From Heliocidaris erythrogramma (taxonomy: Eukaryota > Echinodermata > Echinoidea > Camarodonta > Echinometridae), in assembly GCA_025617745.1 (NCBI GenBank), contig CM046855.1:16275880-16339879 (forward strand): 64,000 bases of DNA, given 5' to 3'. Position 1 is the first letter of the stretch. Each line of letters opens with the position of its first letter. The position numbers and the translations under genes were made by a program. The notes below the pieces were generated by a model, which saw only the letters and a list, made by a program, of their open reading frames with translations, did no database searches and was not told where the DNA came from. Shown piece by piece: positions 35,501 to 43,922 of the stretch.

Positions 35501-37219
35501 TCAAGTGATAGTGGGATTATAACTTTGTTTGCATTTCAGACAGACGCAAAGTACTTTTCATCTTCCAAACAAAAGAAGAAAACATTGCATTCAGGAATGA
35601 TCACCTCAACATCACACAAAACACAATCCATCCTCCAAAGAAAGGAGAATTCACTATTGACAATAACAATGCATTTTGCAACATTTCACATTTGACCTGG
35701 CCGCATATTCATTTGTACGGTACTGCTTATTCCATTATTACATAATCAGTACAAATGGGGCATCATTCTAAAGGGTAATAAACCTGTGTTTCAAGGATAC
35801 TAAATTCAAGTATGATGATATATAAATGCTGTAACCTAAATTGCAGAACTTTTTTGAGAGTTTTATATTTATTCAGATTTTTCAGAATAACAGCTGATTG
35901 TGCATTACACTTTACTCGCTTGTTCTGTGTGTTCTTTTACAGCATTGCAATTCTGTTATACAACAAGGACAGGGATGTATTTCCAGTTGTAAAGCAATTC
36001 AGACCAGGTAAATCATTTATCATTATCTATATTTATCATTTCTACATTTTTCTCCAAATTTACAGTGTACAAAGCGATTGAAAAACTATGTATAGTATAA
36101 TTGAACAACTGCATTTTCACCTTATCCTCTTCAGCACATTAAGATTTGTGAATTGTAGGAAAAGGAAGTCTTTTGGAAATTTTTTTTGAATATCAAGTAT
36201 CAATTTTGGCTTTGAAATGTACATCAGAAGTAGGCATTAAACTATCTGACCGGTATTTTTTCACTAACTCTTCTAACAATTGTGTCTTTCTTTCTTTAAT
36301 AACTGCATGACTTAAATGTTTGTTTTTTTTCGCTCATTTAGCGGTGTATGCGGCCAAAATCCAAGCGTTCACAGATGGACAGACCGTGGACACAACCAAG
36401 CATAAAGGACAGGAGGGGATGACCCTTGAACTTTGTGCAGGGATCATGGATAAAGACAAAGATGTCAGGGAGATGGCTCAAGCAGAGGTCCTAGAAGAAA
36501 CTGGTTACAAGGTTCCACTGGATAACCTCAAGAAAATAACCAGTTTTAGGTAAGTTTGTTTCTTTTAACAGATCATTTAGCCAAACATTGAAATATTGCT
36601 TTCAGTTTTCTCATTTTGGGTCAACAAAAAAACAAAAAAAATTAATCAAAATAGGAGGAAGCAAGATACCGCAAGATACCTCATAGATCCTCTATAACAT
36701 GTGCATATATCCTGATATAAATAACTTATTACCCCCTCTCCTGATAAATGGACATTATTGTATAAGAAAGGATGTGTTAAGAAAATCCTTTATTTTGATC
36801 GTGCTAAACAAGGCCTTTAAATAGAAACATTTCTGGTGCATTTGTACTTTGGTACTTGAACATATTGCTGTTGTAGATGAACAAAAGATTGAGTTTCAAT
36901 AAGCTTATTTCCAAATAATAGTTTGGTAAGTTCAGTTAAGTGACATAGTGTGTATGTTCTGTTTTCTAGATGTGGAGTAGGTACAGAGGGATCCCATCAG
37001 CATCTATTTTATGCTGAAGTTACCGATCAAATGAAAGTCAGCTCTGGGGGCGGTTTGGTGGAAGAAGGAGAAATGATTGAGGTCATTGAACTGAGTGGCC
37101 AGGAGGCCATGAAGTGTATTATGGATGAGAAGATTACCAAACCACCGGGAATGATGTTTGCATTCACATGGTTCTTTTTTATGAAAGACAAAGAGGAGAC
37201 ATTACTTGTTACAGAATGA
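26526..37219 (+). CDS. NUDT14: NUDT14-like UDP-sugar diphosphatase (Nudix hydrolase)
   Basis: Five exons: 26526-26609, 34392-34435, 35943-36007, 36342-36549 and 36970-37219; GT-AG borders and phases all agree and give 216 aa (human about 222). The start is set by alignment: MADQISDVSVSFC then YVTPFRLHYKQ matches the human N-terminus in length and text. Exon 3 gives SIAILLYNKD and VVKQFRP; exon 4 AVYAAKIQAF, MTLELCAGIMD and the Nudix-box core EVLEETGYK. The usual Arg of REUXEE is replaced by Ala (AEVLEE), which is unusual but the human protein also departs from Arg here. The last exon carries LFYAEVTDQM and GGGLVEEGEMIEV. The family hydrolyses UDP-glucose and ADP-ribose-type substrates in the cytosol as a dimer. 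The 7.8-kb first intron holds the 2-kb tandem duplication; a foldback precedes exon 3. Two extra last-exon copies follow. Confidence 0.93.
26610..27462. other. Start of NUDT14 intron 1, with a tRNA A-box-like fragment
   Basis: 27140-27165 reads 'gtggtttagtggtaaaggcg', which resembles a pol III A box (TGGTTTAGTGG) as found at the head of tRNA-derived SINEs; no matching B box follows within normal distance. A T run lies at 27256-27275. No gene seen. Confidence 0.4.
27420..27448. repeat. Second copy of the 13-bp hairpin, at the duplication edge
   Basis: GCAGCCCGAACAC, loop GTA, then its reverse complement: the exact reverse complement of the hairpin at 5228-5256. It ends 15 bp before the left border of the 2,023-bp tandem duplication. 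Confidence 0.8.
27857..27866. promoter_or_regulatory. NRF1-like GCGCATGCGC upstream of predicted gene
   Basis: Palindromic core 32 bp before the ATG at 27898, with a second TGCGCATGCGTC at 27673-27684. Repeated at 29880-29889 and 29696-29707 in the second unit. Similar sites precede the SR-like and WDR43 starts. Confidence 0.4.
27898..29484 (+). CDS. Predicted four-exon gene of unknown family (copy 1)
   Basis: Candidate exons 27898-27913 (ATG, Kozak aacaacATGG), 27968-27997, 28556-28724 and 29360-29484 have AG acceptors (ttttttag, cttcgtag, ttttttag). Donors are GTTTCG (weak), GTAAGT, GTAAGT and GTGATC (moderate). Phases agree at all three internal junctions, giving 113 codons that begin MANGTGKADLRKVCLGDRR, continue EKYKLDADGTVSIAVIDKKD, FKGHKTTWADINSHQ and end LLSFDPMLGAAEKFCATPQ. 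I do not recognise the protein. Exon 3 could alternatively start at 28546. An NRF1-like GCGCATGCGC lies 32 bp before the ATG. The last exon ends in phase 1, which does not fit NUDT14 exon 2 (phase 0), so this is not an alternative NUDT14 start; it would be a nested gene whose 3' part is not identified. Splice consensus plus phase are the only support. Confidence 0.35.
28119..28145. repeat. 12-bp hairpin with TTC loop (copy at 30142-30168)
   Basis: GGACGCTGCCAC, loop TTC, then its complement. Same geometry (12-13-bp perfect stem, 3-nt loop) as the hairpins at 5228 and 27420, but a different sequence. Confidence 0.7.
28425..28555. repeat. 131-bp near-perfect hairpin (MITE-like), copy 1
   Basis: The arms 'ctacgaagacctggaagggc' onward and its complement ending at 28555 pair over about 60 bp with one mismatch and a short A/T indel. 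The centre holds the self-complementary 'tacgtacgtacgta'. The last bases of the right arm (cttcgtag) are the splice acceptor of candidate exon 3. Confidence 0.85.
29065..29090 (+). other. tRNA B-box-like motif (copy at 31088-31113)
   Basis: 'cccgggttcgaatcccac' matches the T-arm/B-box GGTTCGAATCC with a paired GGG/CCC stem. No acceptor stem, D arm or A box in the correct positions was found, so this is a tRNA or SINE remnant rather than a tRNA gene. Confidence 0.45.
29921..31507 (+). CDS. Predicted four-exon gene of unknown family (copy 2)
   Basis: Exact counterpart in the second duplication unit: 29921-29936, 29991-30020, 30579-30747, 31383-31507, with the same splice sites except the final donor, which becomes GTGGTA because the duplication border falls inside it. 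If the duplication is real, the two copies could be two genes, or one transcript using repeated exons. Confidence 0.3.
30448..30578. repeat. 131-bp near-perfect hairpin, copy 2
   Basis: Duplicate of 28425-28555 within the second 2,023-bp unit, identical as far as read. Confidence 0.85.
31510..33179. other. NUDT14 intron 1, repeat-like without gene
   Basis: Contains 'gtttcatcaaa' and 'tttgatgaaacccccaggg' words (31530, 32520) that mark the ends of a dispersed element family, but no clean inverted pair was delimited. The antisense frame at 32739-33140 has no splice or homology support. Confidence 0.45.
33180..33445 (+). repeat. Dispersed repeat family B, copy 1
   Basis: Homologous to 48847-49115: shared 'gataaagatcctat', 'ctatcatcctaaaat', 'tagaaggaagtatt', 'cctcttcaacttagag' and 'gtgaccaccgcc'-type words. 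About 260 bp; class unknown. Confidence 0.75.
33671..33760. repeat. Short foldback fragment
   Basis: 'ataagtacaagttcaccaac' at 33671 pairs with 'gaacttgtacttaa' at 33745-33758, and 'cattgaaacgcgtg' pairs with 'catgcttttcaatg'. Arms about 38 bp. Confidence 0.65.
34495..34670. repeat. MITE with inverted ends (176 bp)
   Basis: Ends ATTGTTAGTG / CACTAACAAT; the inner parts also pair ('cagtggtggatctagcc' with 'ggctagatcagccactg'; 'acaatacattctagg' with 'cctatagaatgtattgt'). It lies 60 bp after NUDT14 exon 2. Confidence 0.8.
35011..35867. repeat. Large foldback just upstream of NUDT14 exon 3
   Basis: The left end TATAAAAACTCTCAAAAAAGT pairs with the right end at 35849-35867. The inversion extends inward for roughly 350 bp per arm (e.g. 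'atgccccattggtactgatt' versus its complement near 35740-35765; 'aaaatgcattgttattg' versus 'caataacaatgcatttt'). TA lies at both edges. The right end is 75 bp from the exon 3 acceptor. Confidence 0.85.
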
Positions 37220-37324
37220 TCTGATCTGCGATAGATGGCTTCAACATGAAACTAATGTAGAAATGAAATTTTGTTGGGTTCATTATTTTATTAACCAGAA
37301 AGTAATTCTTGATTGGTAACTCAG

Positions 37325-37432
37325 CTTAACCATTTGTCAGTCTTTCAGCTAATCAACTGATGTACAGCATGATAACACCTTAACTGTTTGTCAGTCTCTC
37401 AGCTAATCAACTGATGTACAGCCTGATAACTT
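37325..37432. repeat. 54-bp tandem duplication between NUDT14 exons a and b
   Basis: 37325-37378 and 37379-37432 are near-identical ('cagctaatcaactgatgtac' in both). It lies in the 3' UTR of exon a. Confidence 0.85.
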
Positions 37433-37613
37433 TCGGTGTATATGTGTATAGGATATTCTGAGGGGAAAGGTGTTTTAAAATGGAAATAAGGTGTAGTCTG
37501 TTTTAGAATTTATGAAATATATATTTTGGCCAATGAGATTCTATTCAGTTTTCAATGCAGCTTTGTAGTTAATGTGCAAAGTACGGTAAATCGTATTGAA
37601 CATTCATGTACAG

Positions 37614-37842
37614 GACTGGAGTTGGTGTGAAGGGAACTCTGCAGACTCTGTTTTATGCTGAAGTTACTGATCAAATGAAAATCGGTTCTGGTGGGGGATT
37701 AGTGGATGAAGGCGAGAGGATAGATGTCATTGAACTGAGTAGCCGGGATGCTTTGAAGTGCATTATGGATGAGACAATAACCAAACCAGTGGGAATGATG
37801 TTTGCGTTTACATGGTTCTTTTTTATGAAAGACAAACAATAG
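37614..37842 (+). CDS. NUDT14: NUDT14 alternative terminal exon b
   Basis: Acceptor 'catgtacag' at 37605-37613, then an open frame of 75 codons plus stop in the same phase (1 nt completing the split Arg codon) as the exon at 36970. It reads TGVGVKGTLQTLFYAEVTD, GGGLVDEGERIDVIEL and ends in FTWFFFMKDKQ. It differs from exon a at many positions, yet keeps the catalytic-region GGGLV-D/E-E and the FAFTWFF core, so it looks under constraint. Splicing from exon 4 to this exon would give a 209-aa isoform. It could instead be the last exon of a collapsed duplicate gene, but no copies of exons 1-4 were seen nearby. Confidence 0.8.
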
Positions 37843-38087
37843 AGTTTAATTGCAGCTGAATGGTCAGCAATACATTCCTGAAACATGGAAAGGAATATGG
37901 TTAGTTTCATATTTTTTCTTTATCAGAAAGTCTCTTTTGAAGTTTGTAAGCAATAGGGATGGGAGGGGATTCAAATTTGCCAACAAGCTTACAAGCTAAC
38001 AAGCAAAGAAGTCTCAATGCGTTTGCCACCTTGGTTTGAAAAAAATTGAATCTTGCATTTCAAGATGTGGCAACAGACATATACTAT

Positions 38088-38189
38088 GAACATCCCTTCA
38101 CTGCTATTATGTAAAATAAGTAGAACAGGTGAATATGCATGTGACACCTGTTCTACATATTTTTACATAATAGCAATGAAGGGATGTTC
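38088..38189. repeat. Near-perfect 102-bp hairpin MITE
   Basis: Ends GAACATCCC / GGGATGTTC. Arms of about 45 bp pair with few mismatches ('gctattatgtaaaa', 'gtagaacaggtg') around a short central loop 'aatatgcatgtga'. Confidence 0.9.
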
Positions 38190-38474
38190 TATTGTCAACC
38201 AGAGCAAGTGTGGGAGGTACAATGAGGAGCTGTATATTTTGTCCGCTTCTTTGTTCGCCATGTTCATAGTGATATTTCATTTGAGGGTGTCACTCCACTC
38301 ACATTCCTGCTTTCTAGCTTCGCTGACTGAATTTATTGAAAGCATCAATTCAAAGGTGTGCGCATATTCATGAGTACAGTATGTTTTTCATGTATTGGGG
38401 CATTCCATGAGGTGGGCAAATCAAAATATGACAATGTCCATGTAACCCTGGTATTCGATCTTCTATTACACATA

Positions 38475-38620
38475 TAGAGGGTTCTCACGGCAGCCATACA
38501 AGCTGGGGGACATAACAATAAAAAACCTGTGCATCAGACTATGAAAAGCCATTGTTGTCATGGTCTCGTGCACAGGTTTTTATTATATCCTCCAGCATGG
38601 CTGCTTCTGGGAACCCTCTA
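38475..38620. repeat. Hairpin MITE with TAGAGGGTTC ends
   Basis: Left TAGAGGGTTC, right GAACCCTCTA; inner 'aaaaaacctgtgca' pairs with 'tgcacaggttttta'. TA at both ends suggests a Tc1/mariner-type target (inference). Confidence 0.85.
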
Positions 38621-39043
38621 TAAGATGAAATCTGTTGAAGATTTTAATGCAATGAATTATAGTAGTGCCCTGCCCAATTTCACTCGTTTCAGTTTGTACT
38701 CTTGTAAAGCTTTGCTAAATACACATTTCTTTTTACCAACGTTAAATGTACATCACATTTATATAATATTACATAAACTGTGGGTCTATAAATATTGATT
38801 CACCATGATGATAGACTACTTCTATACAAAGATGCCTATTTTTTTTTATGTTGAAGTCAATTTTAGCAAGCATTGTTATGGTTGATAGGAGACAAAGCTT
38901 CTCACTGGTATGTCACAAAAATTGACCCACATTTACGGATTGACTCATGAAGTTATTGATTTTGAAGTGGACAAAATCATTTTGAATTAGGCACCGAGTT
39001 GCTCTTTAATACTGGGTTATTTATTTGTCACATTCATGCGCAG

Positions 39044-39284
39044 GAATGAAGTTGGCGTGAATGGAGCATTGATGACACTGTTTTATGCTGAAGTTACCGA
39101 TCAAATGAAAGTCAGTTCTGGAGGTGGATTAGTGGATGAAGATGAGCAGATAGAGGTCTTAGAACTTTCAAGCAAAGATGTAATGAGGTATATGATGGAT
39201 GAAAATGTTGCAAAGCCTGTTGCCATGATGTTTGCTTTTACTTGGTTTTTCTACATGAAAGGTAAAGAAGAAATGTACACTTGA
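39044..39284 (+). CDS. NUDT14: NUDT14 alternative terminal exon c
   Basis: Acceptor 'catgcgcag' at 39035-39043, then 79 codons plus stop in the same phase. It reads NEVGVNGALMTLFYAEVTD, GGGLVDEDEQIEVLEL and ends FTWFFYMKGKEEMYT. It is the most diverged of the three copies (Gly to Asp in GGGLV-x-E-x-E, and NE in place of the CG or TG that opens the other two copies). The intron text just before exons b and c is shared ('cattcatg'), so these two probably arose from one duplication. An isoform of 213 aa is predicted. AATAAA lies at 39525. Confidence 0.8.
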
Positions 39285-40549
39285 GGAAGATTCATGTCAT
39301 AATAGATCATTTTTATTGAAATATAACGTATATGTAATGAGAAAAATGAGGCAGGGTAGTCTTTGTACAAGCAAGCATTTTAAAGTTGATTTTCTGCGAC
39401 ATTATCCCCAGTGGGAATTTTCACATTCAGTGTCTGCACAGTGTACAAACAAAAGTGGCAGACCTTGATGAGGTTAATTGTTATTAAAGGCCAAATCTCA
39501 TTACACACACAGTTCACAGGACCAAATAAATCACTACAGATATTACAGACAGGATATTACATTTTGTGAAAAGTGATGTTTCATTTTAGGCCTACATGTA
39601 AGTGCCATCCTGTTCTGCTTGTGGCCAGTTTGTTGGTCTTGTGAAGTTCTGAAATGTCTCGGGTGCAATTGTTATTTTGGACCTCTGTTGCTGTAACAAA
39701 ATGTAGGAATGTATGAATGTAGAAAAAGAACGTACATGTACATTAAAAAAAAATCCTTCCATATAAAAATCTCAGTTATAGGAATTCTTTTAACAAATTG
39801 ATTCTTTTCATCACAAAGATTCGATATGTCATATGTCAATTTCAATTTAAGGAGAGAATTTACAGTATTGCATTACAGTATCAAAAGGTATTCCTTGTTC
39901 ATAGTGCATACTTTATACATGTTTTTGTCAAATATAACTATTTGCGAATAATTGAACGACTTTCATCCACCTCAAAGTTAAATTCTCAGGAAAGGGTTTG
40001 GTTTCATTGCTTCATTGAAACATGTAAATTAAAAGTAAATGTATCAGCGAGCAATTTTTATAACATAGTCTGGATTATTGATACATCTTTTGGAGTGTTA
40101 TGCTATTTTGAAGTGAAACAAATGTCATTAAAAAAAAAAAAATTACTTGAAATAGATCATGACATGAAAATAGAGAATGTTCTTTTGTATTTTCATGAAA
40201 CAGAGTTTTGTGATATTTTTATGAAGAAGTATTACAATACGGCCTCTGAATATGTCAGCACATACATACATACATGTAACACATTCTATATACATGTACA
40301 TGTACCATGGGCGATATTCTGAAAATTATGTCAGTTTATATTAGTACAGGAATATGCTGCCAAGTATGTGCAGACATTAACCAGTTATTATACCTAAAAT
40401 GTAAGTCTTCAGATACATGTACCATCCCTTAACATGAAAAAGTAAGTGACTGTATTACTTCAGAATGCAAGCATGTTTTAATACCTTTCATTTTCCTACT
40501 GTAACATGTGTACCAGGCTAGGGCATCTTTAGCCATCTTGAAAATGATG
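39285..40549. other. NUDT14 3' UTR/downstream; AATAAA at 39525
   Basis: AATAAA at 39525-39530, 241 bp past the stop of exon c, is a fair polyadenylation signal. The 174-codon open frame at 39798-40322 is AT-driven with no recognisable motif and no splice context; it is left uncalled. Confidence 0.5.
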
Positions 40550-40737
40550 TACTGTAAAACCAGAAACTTTCACAACATAAAACTTTCGCGAATTTTTTAA
40601 TAACAATTTTGCAGCAAGAAACAGCAATGTTTCATTTGTGATTTTATTCATTTGCGGCATGAACCTTTTGTGAATCTCGACCACTCGCGAAATTCGTGAA
40701 AGTTTCATGCACGCAAAAGTTTAGGTTTTACAGTGTA
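40550..40737. repeat. MITE with TACTGTAAAAC ends
   Basis: Left 'tactgtaaaaccagaaactt', right 'taggttttacagtgta' read inverted; inner 'aaactttcgcgaatt' pairs with 'aattcgtgaaagttt'. This end type is common in marine invertebrates (recalled). Confidence 0.8.
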
Positions 40738-40910
40738 TTATGAAGGGGAGACAGTACTTTCCCCCTTCAATCCATTATATGTCCATATTTTCTATTTCAG
40801 AATAGAGCTCAAATTACACAGGCTTGGGGCAATCACTTGAGCTTGTGAAAAGCCCTCGAAGCCCTCCAAGTAGGCCTTATCTTTTTTCTTCTGTATGATA
40901 CATATTTTCT

Positions 40911-41512
40911 TTAAAGGGCAACCCAAGATTTGTAATAAGCCAATTTGTGTGAAAGCAGAATATTTGAGAAGTAGGATGGTGAAAGTTCGAATGAAATCGG
41001 AGAAATAATAGGAAACTTATGAATGTTTGAAAAACGAGATTACTAATTATATGCAAATCTAAAATTAGCAATTGGGTCAGTCGATTTTGATGTATTCCCA
41101 GTCACCTCTCTCGTTATTGCACATGAAAAAGGCATTAATTTCCGTTTTCCTCCTAAAAGCATCTTTTCTTTGGAGGGGGGGGGGGGGGCAGTACTCAAAA
41201 TATATGGTAGCATATTTTCGTACATTCTCCAAAAAGAAAAAGATCAAACCGCATAAAACTTTTTGAAAAAAGAAAGATATTTTAGTCATTTTGTGTGTTA
41301 GAACAAATGGGAGAGTTGTCTGCCACGACATCACAGTGACAATACAATTTTATCCGAAATTCCCATATGTACATGTATAGTGATTGCAACCTTCAAAATT
41401 TCATAACTTTCATATTGCATGTTCGATTTTGTTCAAACTTTCACCAGTCTGTTTCTCTGATTTTTTGCTTTGTTTCCCATTAATTCTCCTGTAAGATTGG
41501 GTTTCCCCTTAA
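40911..41512. repeat. Foldback MITE with TTAAAGGGCAACCCA ends
   Basis: Left 'ttaaagggcaacccaag', right 'ttgggtttccccttaa' inverted. Arms about 130 bp ('aggatggtgaaagttcg' versus 'cgaactttcaccagtct'-type text). A G run at 41176-41188 lies in the middle. Partial relatives are at 14833 and 25450. Confidence 0.8.
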
Positions 41513-41734
41513 GAAAATGTAGTCTTTGGTTGAAAAAATTATTTGGAGGGTTATTGAGAATAATTTAATTTTAGTATACAAACTATACATCCAGTTTGTT
41601 CATGTACATGTACCAATTGTGTTTATGCAAGATATTCCAAAATAACATTTTTGTGAACAGTCATGATTTGTATACATTTTAATAAATTTATTGAAGTAAT
41701 TGTAAATATATACCTGTGGTAAATTGAAACTGAA

Positions 41735-41772
41735 AGAGAGAGAGAAAGAGAGAGAGAAAGAGAGAGAAAGTT
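41735..41772. repeat. (GA)n microsatellite
   Basis: Imperfect GAGAGAAAGAGAGA run of about 38 bp. Confidence 0.9.
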
Positions 41773-42048
41773 TGCCACTTATTTAGAAGGTTGTCTGAGT
41801 GATACAGAATACAATGTCATCCCTGAAATGAAAAATGAAATAAAACTCTTCAATTATACATTGTACCACAAAATTTTCCTATTTTGGGGGAAATTTTTGC
41901 AGAAATTTATTTTGGTTATGGTAATGGTTAAAAGTGTTTTGAAAGTATTGGTTAGTTTATTCAGATCTATTACCTTAAAAAAAAAGAAACCTCTGTGTAA
42001 ATTAAAAATGAAAATAAAGACCCTTATAATTTCCTGGTTACTACAAAA

Positions 42049-42581
42049 TTTCAATATGGCACGAAAAAGAGACATGATAATTTCTCAGCGGTTGGCTGAT
42101 CGCATTAAACAATATGGCACGAAAAAGAGACGGGATAACTTCTCAGCTCGCGTCCCCTCGACTATTCAGAACCATACATCCAATCAGCGTACGCAGCCCA
42201 TCCGTGCCTGCAAATCAGAAAAGCACGCTAAAAGACCAAAGACAGCCAAATGCGATTCAGCGATCGCTCTCCATTTACTGAACAATCCAGCTTGCGCACA
42301 AAGCTATGTCGATGATCAATTCTCAATTATGTCCCGGGCCAGAAGCGTAGCGCATTTATGCTTTCTGAAAGCTGCCTACATTCAATCGCATGAACCCCTT
42401 TTGTGTAGACAAAAGGAGTTCGTCCAAGCTGCGCGGTTGTTCTGAAATTACAGCATCCGTGTTCATCAAGTATAATATAGTTGATTTCAAGTAATTTGTT
42501 ACATACCTGCGTGATAACCTGATGAGTGCAGGTCGAAAAGCTACGTTATCAATCATGTCTCTTTTTCGTGCCATATTGAAA
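42049..42581 (+). mobile_element. TIR-bounded element carrying a retroelement-type C-terminal ORF
   Basis: TTTCAATATGGCACGAAAAA at 42049 recurs inverted at 42562-42581; arms pair through 'gagacatgat'. The word AATATGGCACGAAAAAGAGA is also repeated directly at 42111. The + frame through 42445 ends in DSAIALHLLNNPACAQSYVD, FSIMSRARSVAHLCFLKAAY and LCRQKEFVQAARLF. That pattern (SAI..HL..N..C / FSI..RARS..HL..LEA / LCRQK.F) I recall from the C-termini of invertebrate non-LTR or Penelope-type retroelements, possibly the GIY-YIG-like region. No reverse transcriptase core is present. It is either a retroelement remnant flanked by a fortuitous inverted duplication, or a MITE that captured it. Confidence 0.55.
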
Positions 42582-43162
42582 GACCATTATAAAAAACAAC
42601 TCTATAATTGGAAAAGTTTCGAATTTCAGTAGAGTTGTGTAATTGTGCATTTGCAATATCAAATTAATTCTAACAGTTGTTTTGTTAGGGGTTGGTAAAT
42701 GTAACGGTGTATTTGATCCAACACAAATAAAAGTTTACTGGTATGTTCATTTTGGGGAATAATATTAAAACAAAACTGCTTTGAACAGTCTACACATAAA
42801 GGCACAACTTTAAAAATGTCTTTTTTATTTGACTTTTTTTTTACCAATCATATTAAAATGTGAAAACATGAAAATTATATTAACACTTGACACAGTTTGA
42901 CTAGCCAGGTTCAACATTTGTGAAAATGCATATTTCTCATGTAGTTTGAAGCATATGATATGAAGAAATCTATTCATATTTTATCAAATTTGTGAAATAG
43001 CATCATTGAAGAAATCATGGATGCCAAACCTATCCAGCCTCAAGATTTTGTATAAATGTAACATATATTTACTACTACCGGTATTTGTAATGTAAATTGC
43101 CCTGCTCTTGCATAGCATTTGGAGTGTTTATCTTGGCACAAATATTACCTAATTATCTACTG

Positions 43163-43324
43163 CAGTGGAAACTCACTATAACGAGGACCATGGGACAATG
43201 AAAAATACATCGTTAAATGAGGAATCTCCTTATATCGGGGATTATAAAACAAAAGAACAAAGAATTGGGGACCAGCAAAATTACCTTGTTATATCAGAAA
43301 TGTTGTTATATTGAGTTTCCACTG
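43163..43324. repeat. MITE with CAGTGGAAACTC ends (Tc1/mariner-pogo-like)
   Basis: 'cagtggaaactcactataac' and, inverted, 'cagtggaaactcaatataac' define 162 bp. A decayed second copy ('gttacaagaaagtccttgg' ... 'gagatttcactgta') follows at about 43381-43526. The end sequence is a widespread Tigger/pogo-type terminal repeat (recalled). Confidence 0.8.
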
Positions 43325-43922
43325 TAGCATACACAAGCGATCTCAAAACCCTCTCCCCTCTTCTCACATACTATAAAGTGGAGCCTTGTTACAAGAAAGT
43401 CCTTGGGACCAAATAGAATTAATTTGTTGCATTATGGTTAAAAACAGTAGAATAACAAGAATTTGGATTGGCAAAATTACATGTATAGTGAGTTTATCAC
43501 AAGAGTTCGTAATGAGATTTCACTGTAAAAACTGTTATGCAACAATGAGTGTTGGTGGTGCAAGTCCATCTTGATAGAAACTGCCCAAAAAGTTCTGAAT
43601 GGTTCGTTATGAAATATTAGGTTCTGAACCATTGAATTTATAGCAAATCAGGGTTTTGCTGAATTCCACAAATACTAAAAAACATGGGACTACAGGCACA
43701 TGTGACAAAAATAGTTGGGTCTAGCAAATACAATGCTGTTTTGTTAGAAATACAGGTATGAGCACAAACCATCACATGTTACTATGACATTCTTTCACAT
43801 CTGAATAGAAAATGTGAGATTGCTCACAGATGACTGTTCAACCTTCACCATAACTCAACACTCCCTCTGCACAAATTGGAATACAAAGTACTGTAAATGG
43901 ATGTTTGCTGTAGCCAAGGTTC

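Noticed and set aside
39798-40322. 174-codon open frame on + strand downstream of NUDT14
   Set aside because: AT-rich, biased to Ile/Phe/Tyr/Lys, no motif, no splice partner, in the 3' flank of NUDT14.
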